Shown: in pieces, positions 1 to 7,898 of the stretch | Layout of the letters: every line of letters starts with the position of its first letter | Numbering within the stretch: the stretch's first letter is position 1 | Source: Dehalococcoidia bacterium | GTDB lineage: Bacteria; Chloroflexota; Dehalococcoidia; SZUA-161 | Length of the DNA stretch: 49,456 bases | NCBI GenBank assembly: GCA_011174795.1 | Contig: DUEY01000036.1 | Coordinates: 1 to 49,456, forward strand | Direction of reading: 5' to 3' | Made by a program: the position numbers and the translations under genes | Notes under the pieces: model-generated | Database searches by the model: none | Told to the model about the DNA's origin: nothing | What the model saw: the letters and a program-made list of their open reading frames with translations, nothing else

Positions 1-584
1 AATTCTTCTTCAAGCTCATAGAGGTCCGAGTTATTAAACTGTGTGGCGAGATTCACGTGAGCCGTATCGAAACAGTAACGCAGCGGAGTGAATTCCTTGA
101 GCGCCGCGCTCAGGAACTCGATGTTGATCAGTCTGCTCTGGCCCACGCCCTCTATATGGATTGGTATTTTTTTCTTCAAGCTGAGTTCGGCGAGCTGTTC
201 GCAGCTCTTCCAGGCGATTGACTCCAGTTTATCCTCGCTTTCGCCCGATTCATCCGATGCCGGCGAAGGGAAGTGCACCACCACGTATTCAGGCCCGTAC
301 TCCTCAGCATGCTCCATGGTCAGCATAATCATCTTCATCGTCAAATCCCGCTTATCCTCATCCACATCGCAAAGAAAAGACCAAGTCGGAGGCTGAGGAT
401 ACCAGTCAAGCTGTATCAGGGGAGCATGTATGCTCCAGTCCAGCTTATGATGCTCTATCAGGCGTTCTAGCTCGGGAAGGTCCTCCTCCGGTAGGTTGTA
501 GAACTCCCCGCGGTTAAGACCGTTGCCGATTACCATCTCGTCGAAGCGGGCAAGATCGTGGCAGTGAAAGCCGAGGTTACTCAT
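1..584 (-). CDS. Sugar phosphate isomerase/epimerase-like TIM barrel protein (3'-truncated by window edge)
   Basis: Reading the minus strand from an ATG at 584 gives an open frame of 194 codons that runs off the left edge without a stop, so the C-terminus is missing. The translation starts MSNLGFHCHDLARF and carries motifs of the xylose isomerase-like TIM barrel (AP_endonuc_2) superfamily: an early HAPLIQLD stretch, EYVVVHFPSP near residue 100, PIHIEGVG near 145 and CFDTAHVNLA near 178. The Glu, Asp and His residues in these strands are typical metal ligands of the fold. Members are sugar isomerases, epimerases or endonuclease IV; I cannot choose a substrate. The start overlaps the aroC stop by 8 bases (ATGAGTAA), which suggests translational coupling at the end of the alaS-aroC gene run. 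Confidence 0.75.
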   Translation of the reverse strand, partial: MSNLGFHCHDLARFDEMVIGNGLNRGEFYNLPEEDLPELERLIEHHKLDWSIHAPLIQLDWYPQPPTWSFLCDVDEDKRDLTMKMIMLTMEHAEEYGPEYVVVHFPSPASDESGESEDKLESIAWKSCEQLAELSLKKKIPIHIEGVGQSRLINIEFLSAALKEFTPLRYCFDTAHVNLATQFNNSDLYELEEE

Positions 585-1743
585 TCTGACTTCTGGGACC
601 TATCGTGTCTAAATAGCCTTTATAATTGCGCACCAACTCCGAAATGTGGTCGCCGCCAAACTTCTCCACCACCGCTTCAGCAAGGACGAGAGCGAGCATT
701 GCCTCCCCGATGATCCCGGCAGCTGGAACCACACAGACGTCGCTTCGTTCGACGTGAGCCTCAACTTCCTTGCCCGTCCTTAAATCCACCGAGGGCAGGG
801 GTTTCGTCAGGGTCGGAATCGGCTTAACCGCGGCGCGGACAACTATGGGCTCGCCGTTGCTTATGCCTCCCTCGATACCTCCAGCCCGGTTCGTGGCATG
901 ATGCCACAGACCTTTTTTATCTGTCTCAATTATATCGTGAACCTGAGAGCCATGGACGTTTGCCACAGTAAAACCCGACCCGCTCTCCACGCCTTTCACT
1001 GCATTGATGCTCATCATCGCCTGGGCTATCCTGCCATCGAGCCTGCGGTCCCAGTGAGCGTGGCTTCCTAGCCCGATGGGCACTCCATCGGCAATAACCT
1101 CGAAGACGCCACCGACGCTATCTCCTGCATCTTTGGCTTCATCTATAGCCACCATCATGATCCGCTCGGTCTCGCTGTCGATACAGCGCACAGGCGACTT
1201 TTCCACTATCGACCAGTCTATGGGATCGATCCGCTTGCTCCAGCATCCACCGATGCAAACGGTGTAACTGTGGAGCTCAATGCCCAACTCCTTAAGCAAC
1301 CTTCGGGCAACGGCGCCGGCGGCAACGCGGCTTGCTGTCTCCCGGGCGCTGGCGCGCTCCAGAATGGGACGGACGTCGTCAAGGCCATACTTAATAGCCC
1401 CCGCCAGGTCAGCGTGACCCGGGCGGAGCTGAGTCAGCGGCTCGACCTCCTGCTCCACCGGCGAGATGCTCATTATCTGCTGCCAGTTCTCCCAGTCGAG
1501 GTTCGGGATCAGGAGGGATAGAGGGCTGCCTATAGTAAGGCCTTGGCGCACCCCGGACAGGATTTCAGCACGGTCCTGCTCGATATCCATGCGCTCTCCC
1601 CTGCCATAGCCACACTGGCGTCGAGCAAGGTGACCGGCTATGTAGTCCTCGTCCAGAGGCAGCCCCGCGGGCATCCCCTCTATAATGACCACCAGCCCCT
1701 TGCCATGCGATTCACCCGCCGTTAGAAACCGAAACATCCCCAT
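577..1743 (-). CDS. aroC: Chorismate synthase
   Basis: 388 residues, the usual length for the family. The enzyme converts 5-enolpyruvylshikimate-3-phosphate to chorismate using reduced FMN, the last common step of aromatic amino acid synthesis, in the cytosol. The N-terminal signature FLTAGESHGKGL (residues 6-17), the RRQCGYGRGERMDIE segment (residues 41-55), RPGHADLAG and ERASARETASRVAAG are family hallmarks, as is GGIEGGISNG later on. It follows the DUF2007 gene by three bases and overlaps the next gene, so it sits inside a tightly packed minus-strand operon together with aroE. Start ATG at 1743 is preferred, although a second ATG two codons later is possible. Confidence 0.97.
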   Translation of the reverse strand: MGMFRFLTAGESHGKGLVVIIEGMPAGLPLDEDYIAGHLARRQCGYGRGERMDIEQDRAEILSGVRQGLTIGSPLSLLIPNLDWENWQQIMSISPVEQEVEPLTQLRPGHADLAGAIKYGLDDVRPILERASARETASRVAAGAVARRLLKELGIELHSYTVCIGGCWSKRIDPIDWSIVEKSPVRCIDSETERIMMVAIDEAKDAGDSVGGVFEVIADGVPIGLGSHAHWDRRLDGRIAQAMMSINAVKGVESGSGFTVANVHGSQVHDIIETDKKGLWHHATNRAGGIEGGISNGEPIVVRAAVKPIPTLTKPLPSVDLRTGKEVEAHVERSDVCVVPAAGIIGEAMLALVLAEAVVEKFGGDHISELVRNYKGYLDTIGPRSQNE

Positions 1744-1746
1744 ATC

Positions 1747-2007
1747 TCACTCTTCTATATATGTGTTTTCACGGATAGACTCCGCCCCAATCCTGACCTC
1801 AGATATAATCTTCCTAGCCAGTTCGGCATGATCCTGCCTTACAAGCACACGTATCTCGCCGATCATGGGAGGCCCGAAAGCCCCTCCCAGCAATTGACCG
1901 TATGTCTCAGCGCTAATTATGGCAGGTATACCTTCATTCTCAAGTATCGACTTGATTAACTCGGCATCCATCCTGCTCGTCGCGCTGTACACCTTTAACG
2001 TTTTCAC
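1747..2007 (-). CDS. DUF2007 small protein
   Basis: 86 residues. The sequence begins MKTLKVYSATSRMDAELIKSIL and continues with EGIPAIISAE and EIRVLVRQDHAELARKII, the pattern of the DUF2007 family (putative signal-transducing or PII-like fold proteins, function unproven). Secondary structure looks like beta-alpha-beta: a short strand, a helix carrying the DAELIKSIL motif, then strand, loop and a C-terminal helix. It is soluble, with no signal or membrane segment. It lies three bases upstream of aroC and is therefore probably co-transcribed with shikimate genes, but nothing in the sequence ties it to that pathway. Confidence 0.8.
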   Translation of the reverse strand: MKTLKVYSATSRMDAELIKSILENEGIPAIISAETYGQLLGGAFGPPMIGEIRVLVRQDHAELARKIISEVRIGAESIRENTYIEE

Positions 2008-2027
2008 ACTACCCCAGCTTCGTTAAT

Positions 2028-2086
2028 CCGTTCGTCCTGAGCCTGTCGAAGGGCCGTTTATGGTTCGACAAGCTCACCACGAACGG
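2028..2086. repeat. Intergenic inverted repeat (REP-like hairpin)
   Basis: Two 25-base arms (2028-2052 and 2062-2086) form an imperfect hairpin with a 9-base loop. Arm 1 begins CCGTTCGTCCTGAGC and the reverse complement of arm 2 begins CCGTTCGTGGTGAGC; the arms differ at only about five positions. No T-run follows on either side, so it is not a classic terminator. Elements with the cores CCTGAGCCTGTCGAA and GGTGAGCTTGTCGAA are, from memory, dispersed intergenic repeats in many environmental bacterial genomes. I see only this copy here. Confidence 0.75.
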
Positions 2087-2092
2087 CATCAT

Positions 2093-3028
2093 TTATCCCA
2101 GAGCCCTTTTCGCGGCATCCATCATTATGTCAACTGGAGCTCCCTTACCCGTCCAGAGCTCAAACGAGTCTGCACCCTGATATACCAGCATGGCAAGCCC
2201 GTTGAGAGTGCGCGCACCTGCCTCCCTCGCCTGCCTGAGAAGCTCTGTCTCTATAGGATTATACACTACATCGTAGACCAGCGCTCCCCCTGGTATGAGC
2301 TTAGCCTCAAGAGGCGATTGCCCCTCGGTCGCACTGTGCTTCATCCCCACCGGGGTGCAGTTGACCAGAAGGTCACAGCCCGCCAGCACCTCACCAAACT
2401 GAGGGTCGTCTGCAGAGAGCGCCATTACCTCCGGAGACGGCCATGACCCCGCCCCCAGCGAGGCTACCCCCCCCACGTCGGGAGCGTCGATACAGCTTCG
2501 TGGAGGCGGCCCCTGGTTGCGCGCCAAGCTTGCCTCTAGGTCCGACGCCAGCGCTCGGGCCCTCTCTATAATAATATCCGTGAGAAATAGCGATTTCATC
2601 CCCGCCCTTGCCAGAGCGAAGCTCGCCGATCGCGCCACGCCGCCGGAGCCAAGGAGCACCGCGCTCCTGCCTTCAGGGTCGAAGCCTCCCTCCTGGCGCA
2701 ACGCTTTTAAGAACCCGCCGGCATCGGTGTTATAGCCGATGAGCCTGCCGCCCCGGTTCACGACAGTGTTCAGCGACCCGATCTCCCGGACAAGGTCATC
2801 CAAGTCGTCCATCAGGGGCACCAACGACTCCTTGTGGGGCACGGTGACATTCGCCCCCACCGTTTCAGGACGTCGCAGCCGCTCCACAACCGCCCCCAGT
2901 TCTGCCGGCGCTGTATCCCACAGCTCGTAGCGTATATCAAGCCTGTAATGGTCGAAGGCAGCCTGCTGCAGCATCGGCGAGATCGAATGCTGTATCCCAT
3001 GCCCTATTAAGCCGGCGTATCTCGTCAT
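2093..3028 (-). CDS. aroE: Shikimate 5-dehydrogenase
   Basis: Reduces 3-dehydroshikimate to shikimate with NADPH. Start chosen at ATG 3028 (MTRYAGLIGHGIQHSISP, 311 residues) because AGGTG lies 8 bases upstream; an in-frame upstream ATG at 3061 lacks a ribosome site. Seen motifs: the substrate SISP serines, NVTVPHKE with the catalytic Lys, NTDAGGF with the catalytic Asp, the GSGGVARSA Rossmann loop, and VYNPIETELLRQAREAGARTLNGLAMLVYQG at the C-terminus. The NADP domain carries an extra stretch of about 35 to 40 residues around GPPPRSCIDAPDVGG, which makes the protein longer than the usual 270-290 residues. It lies between ruvX and DUF2007 on the same strand. Confidence 0.95.
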   Translation of the reverse strand: MTRYAGLIGHGIQHSISPMLQQAAFDHYRLDIRYELWDTAPAELGAVVERLRRPETVGANVTVPHKESLVPLMDDLDDLVREIGSLNTVVNRGGRLIGYNTDAGGFLKALRQEGGFDPEGRSAVLLGSGGVARSASFALARAGMKSLFLTDIIIERARALASDLEASLARNQGPPPRSCIDAPDVGGVASLGAGSWPSPEVMALSADDPQFGEVLAGCDLLVNCTPVGMKHSATEGQSPLEAKLIPGGALVYDVVYNPIETELLRQAREAGARTLNGLAMLVYQGADSFELWTGKGAPVDIMMDAAKRALG

Positions 3029-3157
3029 GGCAAGAACACCTGTCTGTAAGCGCTCAGCCATCAGCTTTCAGTGAATACCTGATTGCTGAATGCTGTATGC
3101 TTAAATAAGAAAAGAGCCAGAGCTGAGATTAAGTCTGAGCAACAGCCCGAATACGGC

Positions 3158-3589
3158 TTAATCCTGACTGGTCGTATCGCTTCTCTCGCTGTCAAGGTAG
3201 CCCTGCAGGATAAGCGCTGCCGCCACGGAGTCAAGCCGCTTCTTCCTCTTATCCCGCTTCATCCCCGCCTCCACCAGCGCACGCTCAGCCTCAACCGTGG
3301 AGAACCGCTCATCCCAGGTCAGGACAGGAATCTCGGTGCATTCTGCCAGCGAATCAGCGAAAGCCTGGACTTTCCGCGCCTGCGAGCCCAAGCTGCCATC
3401 CAGCGAACGCGGCAGCCCGATAACGATGCGCTCAGCCTCGTGCTCCCGGGCAAGAGCGATGACCTGCTCTATAGCATCAACCTCCGACTTACTCTCGATA
3501 ACGGTGAGTGCGCTCGCCATGATTCCCAGGGGGTCGCTGAGTGCCACGCCAATCCGCTTCTCCCCAACGTCGAGCCCCAGCATACGCAC
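3158..3589 (-). CDS. ruvX: Putative pre-16S rRNA nuclease / Holliday junction resolvase-like YqgF
   Basis: 143 residues, typical YqgF/RuvX length, RNase H-like fold. The N-terminus MRMLGLDVGEKRIGVALSD holds the first catalytic Asp; ERIVIGLPRSLDGSLG and VLTWDERFSTVEAE supply the other conserved acidic positions, and the C-terminal DSVAAALILQGYLD contains the final Asp. Family members trim the 5' end of 16S rRNA in E. coli and have been proposed as resolvases. It starts two bases after the alaS stop; the alaS-ruvX pair is a common bacterial arrangement and supports the assignment. Confidence 0.93.
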   Translation of the reverse strand: MRMLGLDVGEKRIGVALSDPLGIMASALTVIESKSEVDAIEQVIALAREHEAERIVIGLPRSLDGSLGSQARKVQAFADSLAECTEIPVLTWDERFSTVEAERALVEAGMKRDKRKKRLDSVAAALILQGYLDSERSDTTSQD

Positions 3590-3591
3590 TG

Positions 3592-6225
3592 CTATATCTT
3601 CTCCCTCACCAGCTTAGCCACCACCTTAAGCGCCTGTTCTGTCTTGCCCTTATCCTTGCCCCCACCCTGCCCCAGGTGGGGCCTGCCACCGCCACTGCCA
3701 CCAGCTTCCCCGGCAACAGCTTTCACAATCTCACCCGCATGCAGCCCTCGCTCGACGAGGTCGGAGGTCACCATCGCTAGAAAGGTGGGCCTGCCGGCAC
3801 ATACAGCGCCCAGCACGATGACCGCGCTGCCCAGACGCTCCCTCAATATATCGCCCATATGACGCATGACATCAATATTTGAGGCGGAGACTTTAGCTGC
3901 CAGCACTGAAACGCCGTTTACCGACTCTACCTCAGCCAGCAGCGAGTCGGCTGTCTCCCTGGACAACTGACGCTCCAGGGCAACAGCGCGTTTGCGCTCG
4001 GTATCGAGCTCGCCGAGAATGCCATCGAGCTTATCTTCAACCTCGGCAGCGGGCACCTGAAGCAGGTGGGCTATTTTCTGCAGCGCTTCAACACGCTCCT
4101 CTATTAGCTTCTCCGCCCTTCGCCCCGTCACCGCCTCGATGCGGCGCATCCCAGAGCCGATGCTTCCCTCGCTGAGCACATGGAAAAGGCCGATATCGCC
4201 AGTGCGGTCGACGTGAGTGCCCCCGCATACCTCCATGCTCACAGGCGACCTGCTTCCACCGATTCTCACCACCCTGACCACGTCACCGTACTTCTCGCCG
4301 AAGAGCGCTATCGCCCCTTCAGCCACCGCCTGCTTATGAGGCATCTCCCGCTTGGTCACCGGCAGGTTGCGGCGAATGCCCTCATTGACTATCCGTTGTA
4401 TACGGCTCAACTCCTCCGGCAGCACCGGTGCTTCCTGGGTGAAGTCGAACCTGAAGTGGTCGGGAGCCACCAATGAGCCCATCTGGCGCACGTGGCTGCC
4501 CAGAACCTGGCGCAGCGCAGCTTGCAGCAGGTGGGTGGTCGTATGGTTGCGTGCGATATCGAGACGGCGCGACTTATCAACCGCCGCGGTTATGTCCTCG
4601 CCTTCAAATATCTCCCCCTTAGTTACCGTCCCCAGGTGCACCACGATATCCTCACCTGCCCATACCGTATCGCTGACAGCTATTCGTCCTTTACCGCCAA
4701 TAAGCTCACCTGTATCAGCCACCTGACCGCCCATCTCGGCATAGAAGGGTGTCCGGTCCAGGACAACCTCGACCTGCTGTCCCTTGCGGGCAACATCGAC
4801 GGTGCCGCCGTCAGCCGCCAGGCTGATGACCCTCGCCTTGCAGCGAGTACGCCCATAGCCGACGAACTCTGTGGGCGGCAGCGACATCGAAGCGTAGTCC
4901 ACACCTGTTTCCCTGTCGCCCAGCGTGAATTTATGCGCCGCCCGCGCGCGCTCCCGCTGCTTCCCCATCTCCTTCTCAAATCCCTCAAGGTCAACCGACA
5001 GCCCGTTCTCAGCAGCAACCTCCGTGGTCAGCTCGGCGGGGAAGCCATAGGTGTCGTAGAGCCTGAATACATCTTCACCGGAAACCTTTCCCTCCATTCT
5101 CTTCCTCGCTTGCTCCATAACCTGGCCGAGTATTTTTAAACCTGTATCAAGTGTTTCGGCAAACCTTGCTTCCTCAATATTGATTGTCCTGACAACAAGG
5201 TCACAGTTCGCCACCAGTTCGGCGTAGACGCGATCCATGCTGGTAATGACCACTTCGGCTATATCCAAGAGGAATGGCTGCTCCAGCCCCAGCGTCCTGC
5301 CCAAGAGGGCAGCACGTCTCAGCACCCGCCGCAGTACGTATCCCCTCCCCTCGTTCGAGGGAATGACACCGTCCGCTATCAGGAAGGTCGCCGCCCGACC
5401 GTGCTCCACCACTATCCTCATCGCCCGGTCGGTTTTTTCATCCTCACCATATCTATAACCCGTTAAATCAGCTACTTTCTGCACAATGGGGGCGAAGAGA
5501 TCGGTCTCGTAAAAAGAACGCTTGCCCTGGAGCACTGCCGCCGTCCGCTCCAGCCCCATCCCGGTATCGATATTCTTATTAGGCAGCGGCGTGCGCTTGC
5601 CACCGGCGTTCTGGTAGAACTCAGTAAAAACGAGGTTCCAAATTTCCAGGAAACGCCCGCAATCGCAGGCAGGCGAGCAGCCAAGACCGCAGGCGAACTC
5701 CTCACCCATATCGTAATGAATCTCGCTGCACGGCCCGCAGGGACCTGTCTCGCCGGCGGGACCCCAGAAATTGTCCTCCTCGCCGCAGCGGGAAATACGC
5801 TCCGCCTCCACTCCCACGTCCCGCCAGTGGCCGAAGGACTCATCGTCATCAAGGAATATGGTAATCCACAGCCTCTCCCGGGGAATCCTGAGCCAGTCGA
5901 GGACGAATTCCCAGGCCCAGGCAATAGCCTCCTTCTTGAAGTAGTCGCCGACGCTGAAGTTGCCCAGCATCTCGAAGAAGGTAAGGTGCTTGAGATTGCC
6001 CACCGAGTCCATGTCGGTCGTGCGGAAGCACTTCTGACACGACGCCAACCGCGGTGAGGGCGGTACTGCCTCGCCGGTAAAATAGGGCTTGAACTGGACC
6101 ATGCCCGCGCTGGTCAGGAGGAGCGTGGGGTCCCCCAGGGGTATGAGGGAGGAACTGGGCACAATGCTATGCCCCTTCCCCTCAAAAAAAAGGAGAAACT
6201 TCTCCCTGAGTTCATCGCCTGTCAT
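3592..6225 (-). CDS. alaS: Alanyl-tRNA synthetase
   Basis: Attaches alanine to tRNA-Ala. 877 residues from ATG 6225 (MTGDELREKFLLFFEGKGH), chosen because GGAG lies five bases upstream; a GTG two codons earlier overlaps the ribosome site. The class II catalytic core occupies roughly residues 1-240 (TSAGMVQFKPYF, RLASCQKCFRTTD), followed by a tRNA-recognition region. The editing domain shows HTTTH near residue 560 and CGGTH near 665, the zinc ligands that clear mischarged Ser/Gly. The C-terminal C-Ala part has the Gly-rich GEAGGSGGGRPHLGQGGG segment. A CXCXXCXC-like cluster, CGLGCSPACDCGRF, near residue 180 is an additional zinc-binding feature seen in some AlaRS. Confidence 0.98.
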   Translation of the reverse strand: MTGDELREKFLLFFEGKGHSIVPSSSLIPLGDPTLLLTSAGMVQFKPYFTGEAVPPSPRLASCQKCFRTTDMDSVGNLKHLTFFEMLGNFSVGDYFKKEAIAWAWEFVLDWLRIPRERLWITIFLDDDESFGHWRDVGVEAERISRCGEEDNFWGPAGETGPCGPCSEIHYDMGEEFACGLGCSPACDCGRFLEIWNLVFTEFYQNAGGKRTPLPNKNIDTGMGLERTAAVLQGKRSFYETDLFAPIVQKVADLTGYRYGEDEKTDRAMRIVVEHGRAATFLIADGVIPSNEGRGYVLRRVLRRAALLGRTLGLEQPFLLDIAEVVITSMDRVYAELVANCDLVVRTINIEEARFAETLDTGLKILGQVMEQARKRMEGKVSGEDVFRLYDTYGFPAELTTEVAAENGLSVDLEGFEKEMGKQRERARAAHKFTLGDRETGVDYASMSLPPTEFVGYGRTRCKARVISLAADGGTVDVARKGQQVEVVLDRTPFYAEMGGQVADTGELIGGKGRIAVSDTVWAGEDIVVHLGTVTKGEIFEGEDITAAVDKSRRLDIARNHTTTHLLQAALRQVLGSHVRQMGSLVAPDHFRFDFTQEAPVLPEELSRIQRIVNEGIRRNLPVTKREMPHKQAVAEGAIALFGEKYGDVVRVVRIGGSRSPVSMEVCGGTHVDRTGDIGLFHVLSEGSIGSGMRRIEAVTGRRAEKLIEERVEALQKIAHLLQVPAAEVEDKLDGILGELDTERKRAVALERQLSRETADSLLAEVESVNGVSVLAAKVSASNIDVMRHMGDILRERLGSAVIVLGAVCAGRPTFLAMVTSDLVERGLHAGEIVKAVAGEAGGSGGGRPHLGQGGGKDKGKTEQALKVVAKLVREKI

Positions 6226-6264
6226 TTTCACTCCAGAAAATCCGCTTCCCTAATACCTTTTGCG

Positions 6265-6293
6265 ATTGTAGACCATGTCCCAATTCATGTCAA
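6265..6293 (-). promoter_or_regulatory. Sigma-70-type promoter for the alaS-ruvX-aroE-aroC run
   Basis: On the minus strand TTGACA (6293-6288) and TACAAT (6270-6265) are separated by exactly 17 bases. The -10 box lies about 40 bases ahead of the alaS start, leaving a short leader that contains the GGAG ribosome site. No T-box-like structure fits in that space. Confidence 0.75.
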
Positions 6294-6318
6294 TTTGGCG
6301 CAGCCAAGCCACATCAAG

Positions 6319-6347
6319 TTGACAATACAGGGTGGATATGCTAAATT
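6319..6347 (+). promoter_or_regulatory. Sigma-70-type promoter for the GT20 gene
   Basis: TTGACA (6319-6324), a 17-base spacer, then TAAATT (6342-6347). The expected transcription start, about seven bases downstream, coincides with the ATG at 6354, so the message may be leaderless. It is divergent from the alaS promoter, with about 25 bases between the two -35 boxes. Confidence 0.6.
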
Positions 6348-6353
6348 TCAGCT

Positions 6354-7898
6354 ATGGCAGCCTCTTCTAAGTATAATCAACATTGCAGCTATCTCATCGA
6401 CCTATGCCAGGAATTGCTCGCCGAAAGGCGTCTTATCCTCGTGAGCAATCGAGGCCCTGTCGAATACCGGGTGGGCCAGGACGGGGCGCTGCACCTGAAC
6501 CGGGGCAGCGGAGGGGTTGTAACCGCCCTCAGCGCTATCAGCAGGTATGTGGAGCTTACCTGGATCGCCAGTTCTATGGGAGAAGGAGACCGCAAGGTTG
6601 CTGCCCAGCATGATGGGCGCTTCCCGGTCCAGCTCCCGGGGCAGAATCTTTACCTTCGATTCGTTACCACCCCCAGGAATGTCTACCATAAATACTACAA
6701 TCTGTTCTGTAACCCCCTGATCTGGTTCCTCCAGCATTACATGTGGAACTCACCCTATACCCCCAACTTAGATGCCAAGGTCTACGATGCCTGGGAGAAC
6801 GGGTATGTTGCCGTGAACCGTGCCTTCGCTGAAGCTACGATCGCTGAAGCAGCAGATGACAAGACCCCTCCCTTCGTCATGATACATGACTACCAGCTTT
6901 ACCTGGTCGGCGGATATATTCGCCGCCACATGCCCCAGGCTATTCTCCAGCACTTCATCCACATCCCCTGGCCTGCCTCCAGCTACTGGCACCTCTTCCC
7001 CGAGCAGATGCGCCGGGCGATCCTGCAAAGCCTCTGCGCTGTCGACATCGTGGGGTTACAAACCAAACGCGACGTCCACCACTTCCTGCACAGTTGCGAG
7101 ATATTTCTCGACGGCGCCAAAGTCGATTATGAGAACAACACCATAGCCTATGAGGGGCGCCAGACCAAGGTTGCATCGTATCCTGTATCCGTGGATATCG
7201 CTACACTGCAGAGGCTCTCCCAATCCCCCAGGGTTCAGAACTACGAGGAAAAGCTGCGCCCTCACCTCGGTGAACATACCATCGTGAGAGTCGACCGAGC
7301 AGAGCCGAGCAAGAACATCATCCGCGGCTTGAGAGCCTTCGATATCGTGCTGGAGCGTTATCCTGCCCTGCTGAACAGGGTAAAGATGTTATGCTTCCTA
7401 GTCCCGTCCCGTTCCGGGATACGGCAGTACCAGAGATACACCCAGGATATATTCGATTCCGTTGAAGCGATCAATGCCAAGTATGGAACCGAAAGCTGGC
7501 AGCCGATAACGGTATTCTACGAGAATAACTATGCCCAGGCTATTGCAGGGATGCGTCTCTGCGACGTGCTCATGGTAAATCCCGTTATCGACGGCATGAA
7601 CCTAGTAGCCAAGGAAGGGCCTGTCGTCAGCGCCAACCACAGCGTTCTCATTTTATCGGAGTCCGCCGGCGCCCATGAGCAACTGCGGGATAACGCTGTA
7701 TCAGTAGCGCCTGCAGATGTGGAGGGGACAGCCCGAACACTGTATAAGGCGCTAACCATGGACGAAACAGAGCGGAAAATGAGAGCCGAGGGACTAAAAA
7801 AAACGATCGAAAGGGAAGATATCACCAGGTGGATGTACCACCAGTTCCACGACCTCAGGGAGCTGGCCTGCCAGCTACCTCTGCTGCTACTCGTTTGA
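6354..7898 (+). CDS. otsA: Alpha,alpha-trehalose-phosphate synthase (GT20 family)
   Basis: 514 residues, retaining GT-B fold. It would transfer glucose from a nucleotide sugar to glucose 6-phosphate. Seen motifs: VSNRGPVEYR with the GSGG loop (residues 30-55), the YYNLFCNPLIWFLQHY segment, MIHDYQLYLVGGYIR (catalytic-region His; HDYQL instead of HDYHL), FIHIPWPASSYW, VDRAEPSKNI with the Arg/Lys phosphate pair, and DGMNLVAKE for the donor site. The neighbouring trehalose-phosphatase gene supports trehalose synthesis, a compatible solute. Glucosylglycerol-phosphate synthase and related GT20 enzymes are alternatives, since the acceptor region differs from E. coli OtsA. No Shine-Dalgarno sequence precedes the ATG. 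The last 44 bases overlap the converging phosphatase gene. Confidence 0.85.
   Translation: MAASSKYNQHCSYLIDLCQELLAERRLILVSNRGPVEYRVGQDGALHLNRGSGGVVTALSAISRYVELTWIASSMGEGDRKVAAQHDGRFPVQLPGQNLYLRFVTTPRNVYHKYYNLFCNPLIWFLQHYMWNSPYTPNLDAKVYDAWENGYVAVNRAFAEATIAEAADDKTPPFVMIHDYQLYLVGGYIRRHMPQAILQHFIHIPWPASSYWHLFPEQMRRAILQSLCAVDIVGLQTKRDVHHFLHSCEIFLDGAKVDYENNTIAYEGRQTKVASYPVSVDIATLQRLSQSPRVQNYEEKLRPHLGEHTIVRVDRAEPSKNIIRGLRAFDIVLERYPALLNRVKMLCFLVPSRSGIRQYQRYTQDIFDSVEAINAKYGTESWQPITVFYENNYAQAIAGMRLCDVLMVNPVIDGMNLVAKEGPVVSANHSVLILSESAGAHEQLRDNAVSVAPADVEGTARTLYKALTMDETERKMRAEGLKKTIEREDITRWMYHQFHDLRELACQLPLLLLV

Noticed and set aside
3083-3862. 259-codon open frame on the plus strand
   Set aside because: It is the antisense shadow of ruvX and alaS, with no family resemblance or ribosome site. 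Many other plus-strand frames over alaS, aroC, ccmF and fdhA (for example 4492-5139) are shadows of the same kind.
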